This document shows, one piece after another, positions 43,987 through 55,573 of a DNA stretch of 64,000 nt (position 1 is its first letter; every line of letters starts with the position of its first letter). A model generated the notes under the pieces. The model made no database searches, was not told where the DNA came from, and saw only the letters and a program-made list of their open reading frames with translations. Source of the stretch: Fistulifera solaris (Eukaryota > Bacillariophyta > Bacillariophyceae > Naviculales > Stauroneidaceae). The position numbers and the translations under genes are program-made. The stretch covers positions 248,001 through 312,000 of the forward strand of contig AP026129.1 in the NCBI GenBank assembly GCA_030295235.1, given 5' to 3'.

Positions 43987-44896
43987 TCTTTAACTTTCGA
44001 TTGCCAATACAAAAGAATTTGCGTGCACAGTATGAATATCATTTAAATACTAAATTGCGTGTCATCGCGTGATGCTTCGCTTTTCGTCGGTTACCCATTC
44101 TGTGAGTCAGAAAGGCGAAAACAAGCATGATAAAGTTAAAGCAGAATAAAGGAGTAGTTGCTATGCGCTGTGCATAAAGATTATAGATCCAAGATCGACG
44201 ATCTACGAGTGGTCTACGATCAACGATCAACGTTAGACATTTGCGGTTTGATCTAGTACCAGTGGTATTCATTTTTTTAAAATGGTGTCCTTTAGTCATC
44301 GCAATAAGGTAGAAAGTCATTGTTTGTAGTTTTTGAAAACGGGTGTGACTATCTCTGTGGACTACTTTGTACACACCGAGAGACAAACGACAAAGACCCA
44401 CGATGTCGAAGTCTGGTGGCTAGTGTGACATCAGCATTGCCAATGAAAACCTTAAAGATACGTCACAACTCACAACTCGAACGTGACGAGTGACGACATT
44501 AGAACAGCCAACTCTGAAGGTTTTTTGCGAAATGAGACAAATACGATCCAGGAATCCATTTCACGATCAACAAATTGATTTTGAAAAACCAACTCTCTAG
44601 ACTCTAGGCATTGAGCGCATGCATTACTGCATTACGTATTATGCGAATCGGAACATTTAGGAGCTCTAGGTCTAGGGTCTCTAGGGTTCACGACTAGGAA
44701 CCTGTGAGGGCAATTGAAAAAGCTAGGGGCGAGAAGCCCAGGCCCAGGTCAAACGTACCGACTTGATCATGAGCTTTCATGTGTAAAGGGAAACGTGTGT
44801 CGCGGTCGCTTGCTTCCATCTAAAAGGTTGCAATGTTTGAGTTTGTAGTCGGCATCATGAGAAAACTACGTCACTACATCATCTTCATTAGTCACA
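43987..44896. other. intergenic, nothing firm
   Basis: Short direct repeats only: GATCGACGATCTACG and ACGATCAACGATCAACG near 44190-44230, and CTAGGTCTAGGGTCTCTAGGG near 44665-44685. No gene or RNA seen. Confidence 0.4.
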
Positions 44897-46346
44897 CTAG
44901 ATGAAACCGTGAGTCGATTGAGCGAAACCATCTTTGTTGCGTAGAACTGCACGCGTATGTTGCATCGCTTTACGCACGGACTCAATATCATTGCCAAGGT
45001 TCCCGTATCGCACCATGCAAGCCTTCTGGACTTGTGCCGTCCAGAAACGAAGTTTGTTGACTGTCAAATGCCGCTCTTTCGTAGCGGAGTGAATGGTCCC
45101 AATCAAGTCATAACAAACATGGAGAATCTTTCACGGATAGGTGAGAACTTTAATGGCACACGCAAGTTATGAAGCGAAAATTTGATGAAAAATAGCGTAC
45201 CGATAAATGCTCTGTGCTGGCGTTGTTGCATGCTGCCATTGACAGATGTAGAGGCATGCAGATTCTCTGTAATAGATGGTCAAGATGGTCGACTTCAACT
45301 GATTTTGTTAACTGTAGCGCATAATTCAAGTAGGAAATGTAAATTTCGGCAAAACCAACGCGAATAAAATGTTTGGTCTCGTTAGTAATGTCCTTGGCTT
45401 GTAACACGTCCTCTAGTATTCGAATGGTTGCCGAACGTGCTTCTTGCACACACACATCATCGAGTGTCCGATTGCACAGACGCACCCACGAGTCCCGTGT
45501 TAAAATTGATAACGAAGCGGGAGGTGTATTCCAGAATTCAGCTTCATTGGTGCAGCGACGACACTGACACACGAACCCATGTTGATGGCGGAGTGTCGCA
45601 TGACGCTGAGGGTAGGGTTGCGTCGGCGGAAGGTAACTCCATACAATTTCCTGTCCTGTCTTGATTGAATCACACGCATGCGCAATCATCGTGTCACCTG
45701 CAAATACTCGAACAGCATTGGGAACACAAGAATGGTTGATCATCGCAGCGAACGGAAAGAGACCCAAAAGTCGTCGAGGAATGTAGGTGTTGTGGTCGAG
45801 CCATCGTTGTTCGATAGACAAATATGTTACAAAATCCGGTCCAAATGCGTTTCTTCGGATGATTTGCAGCAACTCATTGTCTGAAATATCGTTGATTGTG
45901 AATGAAGTTGTCGCTTCGTCGGACCCACGTCCCAGAAGTTGTGCAATCGATAGAGAGGTTGTGTTGGAGGCCGAGGCACCCATCAAAGTCATGAAACTTC
46001 CCACCGTCGCCTGTTCATCCTTGTTAGATATCAAGCTTTTCATTTCCTCTATAAGAACTTGCTCAGAGATTTCCTCCAATGTACCCGGTTGACTATTTCG
46101 AGATACCCATCTTGGATAGACCGTTTCCACTCGTGCGAAGACTGTCGCTGGGGTAACAAACAAGCACTCACCCGCCGCAATATCACGCGTAGCAATAAGA
46201 CCACGGCCACTGACAGCCGCTGTATTTGTGATTGTTACTGGTCCTACGTAGTAACAAGATCTTGTCGTTGCATTTGCGTCATCCTCGTTCGATTGGAATA
46301 ACAATGACGAAATGTCAAAAGGATCTTCCAACTTGTGTGATTTCAT
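44897..46346 (-). CDS. SMYD-like SET-domain protein, 2 exons
   Basis: Protein-lysine methyltransferase-type fold. Exon 1 is 46346-45201 and exon 2 is 45127-44897, 458 aa, joined by a 73-nt GT-AG intron in phase 0. The junction gives STEHLSILHVCYDLIGTIHS, restoring a continuous C-terminal helical region. SET motifs are GRGLIATRDIAAGE (N-terminal, about residue 45), then NHSCVPNAVRVF (cofactor and active-site core, about 205), IKTGQEIVWSYL, and a post-SET cysteine group FVCQCRRC. The C-terminal helices resemble the TPR-like tail of SMYD proteins. No MYND finger is visible. A hairpin repeat copy begins about 165 bp upstream of the start. Confidence 0.85.
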
Positions 46347-47075
46347 TGCCAATCGCCTGCCTTTCCTGTTGAATATATAAGCATTTACTATCTAAAGTCG
46401 ATTGTATGTGATGATGGACATAAAGAGAAAGAAGGATCATCGCCTGCGAAGACGACAACAACAATACAAAGTCAACCAAACAAGCAAAAATGAAATGCAT
46501 GTTCTTGTCTTCGTGACTGAAAATGCAATCGTGTCGAAAAACAGACAACACTTTGAGCATACAGTGAATATGTAGCTCCGGAGTAATGGACAAGAATCCG
46601 CAAGGACTTTCGACGTGAATCAAGGCGTGCCTTGTCAATGATGCTGATGGTAATTGCATCGTGTTGAAGCACATGTTACTTACCAAGCTAGTAGAATGAA
46701 CGGTGGCTGAAGCAGCAGTCCGGCTCAAAAGATCAAAATTCATGACTGAAATGCAGTCGTGGCGAGTTCGCACCATAATAGCACATTGATTTTCGATCAC
46801 TAGAAAATGTTGGGAAAACAACAATATACAAAAGATGCTTGATTGCCAGGGAAGGTATTTCTTCATCAAAATTGGGGTTTAAATTGCCTTCCGGCTCTGA
46901 CACTTTTTTCTAATGCAGACACAATGTGAAAGTAGCCCGACAATCCGGGCCACTCGTCCTACTAGTGTAGCACGGATTGTCGACGGAACAATAGGGCAAG
47001 CATTGTGAGTCTTACTTTAGCTAGAGATGATTGTTAATGATTAAAGATTTTCAGCCTGTGTGTCAAGCATAGTGA
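46347..47075. other. intergenic with hairpin repeat copy C
   Basis: The 5' flank of the SET gene. Apart from the repeat at 46512-46761 no gene is seen; 46762-47075 has nothing recognised. Confidence 0.45.
46512..46761 (+). repeat. dispersed hairpin repeat, copy C, two hairpins
   Basis: Hairpins at 46512-46533 and 46741-46761, 229 bp apart. After the first, TCGAAAAACAGACAACACTTT-GAG-ATACAGTGAA aligns closely with copy B at 30331. The blocks CCGCAAGGACTTTCGACGTGA, TGATGCTGATGGTA and TAGAATGAACGGT also match copy B. It sits in the 5' flank of the SET gene. Confidence 0.7.
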
Positions 47076-48817
47076 TTAGACGAAAGCTGTGGCTCCCCGG
47101 GGTAATTTTATATTTGTGTTGCTCAACGGAAAAAATAACCGATAGCAGACTTTTTTGCATGATTGTACTTTATTCGAATTCTTTTTCGAGTCGTACAGAA
47201 TTATGAATGAGATTGCTCCAAGAACGTAGATGAGTGCATTCAAACCAAAGACTAAACTCCAGTCTTGACCATTTGCATCGAGTATCCTTCCCGTCAAGTA
47301 CGTGGCACCTGTTCCAATCAACACGGCTGGAAGGCTGGTAACACTGTACAAAAGACCTGCCCATTTGGGGCCGCTCTTTTCTTGATTGGCTGCATCATAG
47401 CCAGCCGAGTTAAAAGACAAAAACCCAATGTTGACGGCTACATAGAGCTGGGCTGCCCAAGCTTGTTCGGGAATATGCCAAGCGAGCAAACCCAGCGACA
47501 GAGCTGGGACAAGAAGACCGATTGATTGAAACAGTTTTCGAATATTTGTTCGGGCTGTCTCGTCCTTGGAATCTACGATTCGCTGCCCAATGGCATCGGC
47601 CGAGGTCCCTGCGATTATACCTCCCACAACACCTGCTACACAGGGCAAGATCGACAGCCAAGCCGAGCCGCGCACACCAATTCCATATTGTTCCAAATAG
47701 AACGTCGGTGTCCAAGCTAAAGCCAGATAATTGCCCCAATTCTTGGCCGAGTGGGCCAAAAACATTGCCCACGCCCCTTTCGATTGAATTATTTCTTTCC
47801 ACGGAGCATCCTTTATACTGAGCTGGTCATCATTTGAATAGAAGTCATTTCCCTCCTTTGACGTAGTTGGGCTATCTTTCGCGAGAAACAACCACGGAAG
47901 CAACAAAAGTAGACTACCGCTGCCATAAACATAAAACAGTTCTCTCCAGTCTCCAAAAAAGTCCAAAATGACGGGACTCAACAACAGTGCTACAATCGTT
48001 CCCGACTGAAAGCCGCTGAAAAGAAAAGCTAGTGCTGTTGCGCAGAAAGGAAATGAGATATACATGTGCGTAAGAGCGCCGTGCTTTCGCATCGCAGACT
48101 CGTCGTACCTCTACTCTTCTCATTCACCGAAGTCCATTCATTAAGCAATCGTGTCGATGTGGGCAACAGAATACTTTCTCCTGCTCCTACAAGCATACGA
48201 GCGATCAAAAGCGGTCCGATGGAAGAAGCGGCCGAGACTATCGTCAGCGGCGTAGCAATGGTCGCGAGACTCCAAAGCGCAATACCCGAAGCCATCAGGA
48301 GTCGCGGAGACCACTGCCCCGCCAAGAATCCAGCGGGTAATATAACGAGAGCGTAGCCAAAGCTCAACAACGATGAGATGGAACCTTTGGTTGTATCCGT
48401 GAATTGAAACTCTTCCGCCATGGGAATGATAGCTACGGACATGGCAATTCGATCAATCGCCGATAAACACGCGGTAAGCCATAATAGTCCCAGCATAATG
48501 TACTTGAGTGACTCGGGTTCGTTGTTTGTTTCAATAAGCAAATTGTCTGTCCTTTGTGTAAGGGCAGTGCGGGGTTCGTCGAGACTTGTCGATGATGATA
48601 ATTCGAAATTGCTTTCAATAGCAAGACTTTCATCTTTACGAGCAAATGTACGCGATCGAAGCAGTCTTAGTGAAGATGAAGTGTGCGGTGTTAACGGTAT
48701 CCTTGTGGAAAGGACCGCAGGCAATGCTGAAAGTGCGTTGACGTGATTGTAAAACAATAGCGAATAGAGCAGAAGCAGTCGGCCGCCCATCATGATTATC
48801 CTTCCGTTCCTTGTCAT
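47076..48817 (-). CDS. plastid-type MFS anion transporter (PHT4/ANTR-like), 2 exons
   Basis: Exon 1 is 48817-48109 and exon 2 is 48034-47076, 555 aa, with a 74-nt intron whose removal gives NEKSRALAFLFSGFQSGT. The signal peptide (GGRLLLLYSLLFYNHVNA^LSA) and a basic, Ser/Arg-rich stretch after it fit plastid import. The MFS core has about twelve TMs. TM1 carries SAIDRIAMSVAIIPMAEEF, and later come SRALAF and WGNYLALAWTPTFYLEQYG, all typical of the SLC17/PHT4 branch that moves phosphate, ascorbate or other anions. Upstream lies an inverted degenerate copy at 49836-50620. Confidence 0.88.
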
Positions 48818-49835
48818 GCTTTGCCTCTTCGGGCGAATGCAAATTGTCTTTGTAGTCAAGTAGTCAAGGAGGATTATTTTTCATATTGTTGAAGAGCATT
48901 AAAGACTGCGATGGGAGACCGCGAGAGGCAGAAGCTGCGAGAAAGCGAAACGCAACATTTATCACATGCAAGGAAATAAATAACACATCCCCGGTTTTCC
49001 AGAATTTCTGGGCACGCATGAAAACACAACACTCCCAGGTTTTTCTGGGCGAGTGGTTTTCACACCCCCAGATTTTCTGGGGACGCATGAAAACACCGCA
49101 TCCCTAGATTTTCTGGGTAGGTGAAAACACAACACTCCCAGATTTTCTGGACGAGTGGTTTTCACACTCACCCAGATTTTCTGGGGACGCATGAAAACAC
49201 CGCATCCCCAGATTTTCTGGGTAGGTGAAAACATAACACTCCCAGATTTTCTGGGAGAGTGGATTTCACACAGACCCAGATTTTCTGTTTTATGGGGACG
49301 CATGAAAACACCCTATGCACAGGGAGACACGGGAACGCACCTCTGCTTGGTACATTTCTCTACGGGGGCCTACGTGAATGTACACTTTTTCCCGCACCTT
49401 CCTCAGATGATTATCGTTTTTCGTCCTTTTTGTTTCTCGTCGTCATGTCGTTGTCGTCCACGATCGTCTTCTTGACTGACAAATATTATCAAGTGTATTG
49501 TATCCTTGCTGATAGCACTGACTCAAGTCAACGTTCTAGCGACCGACACTCGCCGTCGCGAGTCGGTCGATCAAAGTAATCGACGCTGAAAGTATTCACA
49601 AACAAAAATAGCGTTCACGAAAAAAAGATGAAAACAAAAAATAAATTATGCTCGCACTTCAGTAGATCACGGCCTTACTAGCTTCACTCGACCGCGTCGC
49701 TATGTCGTTAGCCTTTCTTCCCCTGTCATCCGATTTCCATATGAAAGTTTTATAAAAGGGACAATAGCTTCCTTGTTCAGTGTCGGACACTGTCTACTCA
49801 CTCTCCCACTTTAGATCGAAAATGTATGACCCGAA
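48818..49835. other. intergenic between MFS gene and its inverted copy
   Basis: Holds the palindrome array at 48990-49311. From 49312 to 49835 no gene is seen. Confidence 0.5.
48990..49311. repeat. palindrome minisatellite, nine CCCAGATTTTCTGGG units
   Basis: Nine imperfect palindromes centred near 49005, 49041, 49074, 49110, 49144, 49178, 49214, 49248 and 49282, spaced 33-36 bp. Each can form a 5-7 bp stem with a 3-nt loop. The spacers are three alternating types: A (GGACGCATGAAAACACCGCATC), B (GTAGGTGAAAACACAACACT) and C (GAGTGGTTTTCACAC). They run C-A-B-C-A-B-C-A, so the true period is about 104 bp. Type C is roughly the complement of the TGAAAAC part of A and B. Confidence 0.85.
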
Positions 49836-50620
49836 TGGGCTATGATGTCGGGTATTGCTGTCTGGAGTTTATCCAAACTCGCCACGCCTCTAGTAGCCGG
49901 TATAACGCTATTAACACTCATGATAGCTAGAGCATTGTGGGGTGCTTGTGAAAGTATTGTGCTGCCTTCGACGCAACGATTTTGTCTTTTTGGACTTTGC
50001 AAGAGGAAAAGAGTCAATTGGCGTTTGTGTTAGTGGCTTTGCTCGTGGGAAAATTATGGAAGATGCTGTTTTATACGTACGGTTTGGTGGGGACGGCTTT
50101 GTTGATATCATGGTCGGTCAGGATGAACCTCCTTCATTGCTCCGTCGAGCCTGGAAAACGCAGTATTCGCGTCTCTTTTCGAACAAGCGATGACAAACGT
50201 CAAGATGCTCCGTGGAAAGGGATTCTTCATTCAAAGAAGTGTGGGCAGTGACACTTGCCCACTGTTCCAGAATTTGGGGGTTTTATACTTGATTGAGTAC
50301 GGAACATGTCACGTCGTCGGGATAATTGGATCCGGCCGCTGTCGTGGCGTCAATGGTTTGGCACATTCCGGAAGAAGCATGGCTGGTGCAAGCTGGCTTG
50401 GACTGTGTTTTTGGTTTACATTCTTTCAATTTAGGTTGATTCGAAGCAGCGTCGCAGGAAAAAGCCGGGCCACGACGGGCGGATATTCTGTAAAAGGGAT
50501 GTTCAGAGTGTGGGTGACGGGAGTGCTACTGGATGCAACGATTCAAGATTGGGGCATCATCTTTGCAATCAACGCGCTCGTCAATGTACCGGGGACAGTC
50601 ACCCTTGTTTCTCTCTGTTA
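49836..50620 (+). pseudogene. degenerate inverted copy of the MFS transporter gene
   Basis: Segments in all three frames match the MFS product at 47076-48817 in order. SGIAVWSLSKLATPLVAG matches SGIALWSLATIATPL, and IARALWGACESIVLPSTQR matches IARMLVGAGESILLPTSTR. LFYTYGLVGTALLISW matches LFYVYGSGSLLLLLPW, and QDAPWKGILHSK matches KDAPWKEIIQSK. VWHIPEEAW matches AWHIPEQAW, ASQEKAGPRRADIL matches ANQEKSGPKWAGLL, and LLDATIQDWGIIFAINALVN matches ILDANGQDWSLVFGLNALIY. The first 170 residues, several TMs and the intron structure are missing. Many shifts, so beyond consensus error: a true pseudogene, head-to-head with the intact gene. Confidence 0.82.
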
Positions 50621-53006
50621 GTCAAGGAAAGAGTTTGAATAAGGTCGAGCTGATTATTGCTTTGCACGCATATTTGTCGAGCTGTCACGCAAATCAGGAC
50701 TATAATACATGGCGTAATTGAGTTTGTCAGCTCATGAGAACTTGGAACAGATGACTCTTTTACATATCAGTGACACCGAAAAGGTAACACGTTCTATGCG
50801 GTAGGAGCTATTTCTTGATCGAGTGATTGATTGAAGCATTCCTCCTCTTCCTCGGTACTTGATACTTGGGGCTGAAGGAAAGAGTTGGCCTATTTCACCG
50901 GCTCAATCTTTTTGGATGAGGATGAGTGAGAATTCCAACCTGTTGGAAGTTTGAAAGATCCGAAAGTTCCACCGCAAGGGTGTCCTTGGCGCGCACAAAC
51001 TCCGAGCCATTTGACTCCTCGTTGTTTTTGTTGGTTCGTTAAAATAATATGAGGCTTTGGAACGTTTAGAAGAAGCAGCCGCCGGCTCCGATGATCGGCC
51101 AATGCAGTCACGTACGGAGACCCTACGGAGACCGTGCCTCACAACAGTCAATTGTTTCTTCTCGAAAAGCACCCTCCATCGCATGATCATCAGATATGGT
51201 TGCTTGTCGCGCAATCCTTTTGACCGGAACTTTCACAGCATGAATGTGAATACCTCGTCAATCAGCGATACAATCTTGCACAGATCTAGCGTTTCTCATT
51301 GTGCTCTGCGATTTCGCAAACAGTCTCAAGTCAAGTCATCTCGAAACGGAGACCGAGGATCGATACCTTTCTTCTTGTCCTCCCGAGCCGTCCAAAATGG
51401 AATTCCCACGCGTTACTGACCCACCACGCATCGCATGCTGGATAGCTGGCATTCTTGAATGTCTCTCGTCGCGCGAATTCGCCATCCAAAGGCTTACCGA
51501 AATTTGTTTTACCGAATTTCCTATTTGAACTACGATTCCATGAAGTTCATGACCAGGTACAAACAAAAAAACCATCGTGTTTCACATCATCGTCATGTCC
51601 TTTCCATCCATGTCAATCGGATCGACATACTCCGATCACAATGACGTTCACGAGAACGCTAACGGATGATATAATATGATAAGCGTAATGAGCAACCTGT
51701 TCGATCCGTTTAAGTTGGCGTTAAGGTCCATCAAATTTTCGATAAACAGCAGCTTCCCATCGTTCGATTTGAGAATCGTTAGGGCACATTCTGTATCCCG
51801 AATCAGTGATTGCTATGAATAATACGGAGTTATTAGAAGAATCGTTGTCTTTCTGTAAGAATGGCGAGAGTATGTGAAATAATGCGTAAATGCAAGATGG
51901 TCGGGTGAGTCTCATCTCCGATATTATGCATACGCAGACACGTACACGCAAACAAGCTACACATCGAAAGACTGCGATTGAAATAACAAGACTGAAACAA
52001 GGCGTGAAGGATGAACGCAAAAACAGAAAAACAAAACATCCATCGTCGTTCATCGTGGAGTGGCAAACAAAGTGCCTCCATTGGACTTGCGATCCACTAT
52101 TTCCCCCCGGTTCGAATTGAATTTTAAACGCGTATTTCGCTGGTGAGATACGAGCAGGCCGGGCTCGCGGCTGCTTTCATCAATATTGGAAAATATCCAG
52201 AGGCGTATATCGCGACATTCATTCGTGGAACACGTGGGATCCCAACCGATACATGGAGAAAACCGTTGCTCGAGACAGAAATACTTAGAGAGCTCCCTCT
52301 AAATAATTTTAAATTAAGTTTGTGAACACAAACTGATTTTGATTTTACGATACAAGTAGGAGAAGCATCGCCAAACATCTTTCTCTCTCTTTTCGCTGCG
52401 TTCTTCTTCTTCTCACATCTCCTCTCAAAGGCGACTGAGAGAGGTTTGATGTCCTCCCCGTATTCAGTTGTTGCCAAAGCTGTGGCCTGCGATCATAGCT
52501 TGGGACCGTATGGTTGAATACTCAGTGGGAGCGCATGAAGGGTTGTGGTGCGTATGTCCCGAGGAAGGAGGAGTCGTCTCGCGAAACGGCAACCTCGTGT
52601 CGTCTCGACGATTCGCTTGCCTGCTTGCGAGGCTTCCTGCCTTACCGGAAAACACGCAGTTGGAGCATTGTGCTGGGAAAAGTTCTTCACCTGAGTTGTG
52701 GGATCCATGAGGCGTGCCGAAGAACTGCGTGCGCCGATGATTGGTGAAGCAATGGTAACGGTTGAGCGGGGTTTGGGGTTCACCCGCTGAGCAGCTTATG
52801 AAAGCCACATTCGCCTTTCCGCTCCCAACCGGATACATGGGCGTTTGTGATCGCTTGTTGACATCTGCTTAACGTCTTCGGAGCTCTTGCGGTGCTTATG
52901 AGTTATCCTAGAAATAGGTTAGCGGTTACGGGCACTCGCAAGGGTCCCCCATATGTCCCAGCACAATGAAAAATGTATACCACAACTCCTACATGCTAAC
53001 ACTTGT
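50621..53006. other. long region without a supported gene
   Basis: Many short overlapping frames, none with a recognised domain. Positions 52440-52850 are unusually GC-rich, with open frames in four registers on both strands. I see no rRNA or snRNA signature. Confidence 0.4.
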
Positions 53007-53412
53007 TCATTTCCAACACCAAGTAAATTTAATTAATATATAAATACAACTGAAGAATGCGCGTGGCGGGGATGACGACGGGCGTCGGGAGAAGCTCCTC
53101 CATCTGACACTGTCCAATTCCAGCGGTTTCGTGGTTGTACGGATAGTTGTTTGCTCTAGTTTCTCCGCCTTGTTGTTTCGCGCTTTGTCTTCTCTAGGAT
53201 TCAGTTCACTTTCTTCCAAAAAATCAGCTGCGTTCTTGCAAAAGCGCATCGACTTATCAATCTTGGAACTATCTTCTTTGCAACCTATCCGTCGAGACGG
53301 ATTGATTCTGACTGATGGCGTTCAGGATGTACCCACTACAGCCACTGCTTGAGTACTTTAACCTCGGTCCTATCCAATCCATGGTCTTTTTTGTTACAAG
53401 GAGAGCATCCAT
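53007..53412 (-). CDS. possible small hypothetical protein
   Basis: Tentative. The ATG at 53412 opens MDALLVTKKTMDWIGPRLKY and continues to DRLQ. If one A is extra in the CAAAG near 53280, the frame runs on as EDSSKIDKSMRFCKNAADFL, EESELNPREDKARNNKAEKL, a charged helical stretch. The corrected span is in frame to the stop. No family recognised and no supporting neighbour, so it could be chance. Confidence 0.28.
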
Positions 53413-53885
53413 CAGAACTGTCGGGTGCCGGTGCTGTGTTGGCGGTCTTGGGAATTTTTTGTTGTCGTCGCGTGGTATGACATTTTTGGTTTCAAGCGCG
53501 CTGGATGACCACGACGCGACAATCTCGTTTATGATATTCGTGCGTCGACTCCTCGTCAATGTAGTATTTCATTTCAAACGCAAAATCGTCTGAATTGACG
53601 GAATGAAAACTCCTCTTGACGGATTGCGAACAGAATGTTTTAGCCGGCATACCAGGATCCTGCTATTGTGCTTGATGTGCTCACCGCCAAAGGGCAGAAC
53701 GCCTTGCGTCGATACTAATTCTCCGTGAATATTAACTTACTTGAGCTGCATAACAAACATGATCAGGTCGACCAACCCTGTAGAGGATTGAAGAGTAGAG
53801 TGCAAGCTTTAAAGTCATGAATAAAGATAGGAACCACCTATGATTAGCACGCTAATGCTTGTAACGGATCTCTGATCTCCAACAT
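53413..53885. other. intergenic, nothing recognised
   Basis: 3' side of the cyclase-associated protein gene. No gene or repeat that I can support. Confidence 0.35.
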
Positions 53886-55573
53886 TTAGTGGTATAAATC
53901 AGAAACATCGCTTTTGACACAACCATTGACGAGCTTGTGAGTAAATTGCTCCGGAATGGGAACCTCTTTCTGATCGTCACCATCGGGGAAGCTCACATTC
54001 ATCTCGGAACTGAGACTCGTGGTGAATGTAGAGATCGCCAACGATTCTTGGCTCAAATAGACCACAATGTTGATGGTCTTATCAATCGTAAAGACGGGAC
54101 ACACTCCGTTCACTTGCAATTGTACCTTTTTGCAGTTGACAACTTCGGCACCCGAAATGAGATCGTCTAGTACGACGGCACATCCAGTGCACATATCTAA
54201 GCACATGGACTTGAATTTTCCCTTGATCTGAAAGGTAACACCGTCACAATTGTAAATGTAGACTTGTTGTTTCGGATCACTGATTTCAATTGAAATGACA
54301 CTGTCTTTCGAAACTTCTTTCGCGGCCGATTCTTTCGTGTGATTTTCTACCACCCACTTGAAACCTCGATCTTGATATTCGAAAATGGGTAGCCCCTTCA
54401 AAGGTGTCTTCTTTTCCTTCTTTTCTGTTTTCGCAGGTCCCACCGGAACAGCTGGCGCATGACCATCGGATGGTTTGAATTCCTTGCGCCAGGTTTGCAT
54501 GTCTTTGTGACCTATGTAGAGAGATGAAGTGAAATGAAATGACACGAAATGAGTAAACGAGTCAGACCAACACAGAACTAACTGGATTTGTCAGCGTACC
54601 TTTTTGAGACCCGTCGCCGCAGAATCCCCTTCCGAGGACTTGCGCTTGCTCAATTCTTCCATCATACCGGCAATATTCCCACCCACAATAGCTGATCCGA
54701 TCATAGGATGCCGCGTCGATAATTTTCGGAACGACCCCTGTCGTTGGGGTTCCACCGGTTCCGTGTCCGTAGGATCACTCAAGCGAATGGCGGCTTCGGC
54801 CAAACTCACGCCCCGCGGCGAAAACGTCAATCCCGTCTTGTGATATTCCTCAATGTATTCCGCCAATCCCGTAATGACGGCTTTGATACTGTCACAAAAG
54901 GCAATTTGTGTATCATTCTTCCCTTTAAAGTCTTTGCGAATGCGGTTGGACCAGAATTCGGCACTCCCGAGTGTTTCTTTGACCATACCGACGGGGAGTG
55001 CTTGCGGAGGCCGCATATAGACCCAGGACAACCCGGCGAGCATTTCAATGACGGCTTTTTGATGGCGATCCCAATCGCGATCGAGTTTGAGATTGCGGAT
55101 TCCGACAATCGCATCTTGTACCGGTTTCATATGCGGTGCCAAGGCTTCCGTGATACTTTCTTCCGGGGCTTTGGAGCGTGACGCCAAGACAATAATCAAT
55201 CGAATGCCTTCCCAGGCTTTTTGAATGAGATCTCCCATATTTTGCAAGCCACCGAGATCATCACATGCCTGTGCCAAGTAGGAAACGGAATTTTTCATGT
55301 AACTGTCGTAAGCTTTGACGGAAGGGACTTCTCCGGCCGCTGTCAATGATTGTGGCAAATGTGAGTATGAGAAAATAGTATGCAGAGACGAGACACTGAC
55401 ATTCAATACTCACCAGCTAGATTGGCTTCATTCGGAGCCGGCGTCGGAAAGGACGCACTTGCTGGATGAGGAGGAGCAATCCCCACCTTGGTTTCGAGAT
55501 TCTCGAGACGCGACAAGACATCGCTCAACAAATCTTTCAAAGGATCGATTCCGTGCAGAGCTTTGTTCGTCAT
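53886..55573 (-). CDS. CAP: adenylyl cyclase-associated protein (CAP), 3 exons
   Basis: Recycles cofilin-bound actin monomers. Exons are 55573-55414, 55339-54600 and 54511-53886 (introns 74 and 88 nt), about 508 aa. The first exon starts MTNKALHGIDPLKDLLSDVL and carries the family coiled start LSRLENLE. The N-terminal helical-folded domain is at about 60-225 (AYDSYMKNSVSYL, EFWSNRIRKDFKG), followed by a short linker and a WH2-like part ending TGLKKV. The C-terminal CARP beta-helix is at about 350-480 (VYIYNCDGVTFQIKGKFKS, LDMCTGCAVVLDDLISGAEV). One A is missing opposite 54504-54506. Restoring it gives the conserved VTKDMQTWRKEF. Confidence 0.93.

Noticed and set aside
44039-44401. Minus-strand 120-codon frame
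   Set aside because: No domain, its sequence includes simple repeats, and there is no supporting neighbour or splice context.
46315-46869. 184-codon minus-strand frame across the SET gene start
   Set aside because: It overlaps the SET start and mostly translates the hairpin repeat, with similar peptides appearing from the copy at 30130-30480. It is repeat DNA, not a gene.
48962-49303. 113-codon frame with repeating peptide
   Set aside because: It is the translation of the palindrome minisatellite; the open state follows from the repeat unit.
48990-49311. CRISPR-like array of short palindromic repeats with regular spacing
   Set aside because: The spacers are themselves repeated in fixed order, the repeat is only about 15 bp, no cas genes occur, and the locus is clearly eukaryotic. 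It is a minisatellite.
52030-52120. tRNA-like sequence with GGTTCGAAT and a GGACTTGCGATCC loop
   Set aside because: The T-stem and acceptor stem do not pair, and the anticodon stem has a mismatch. No complete cloverleaf can be drawn.
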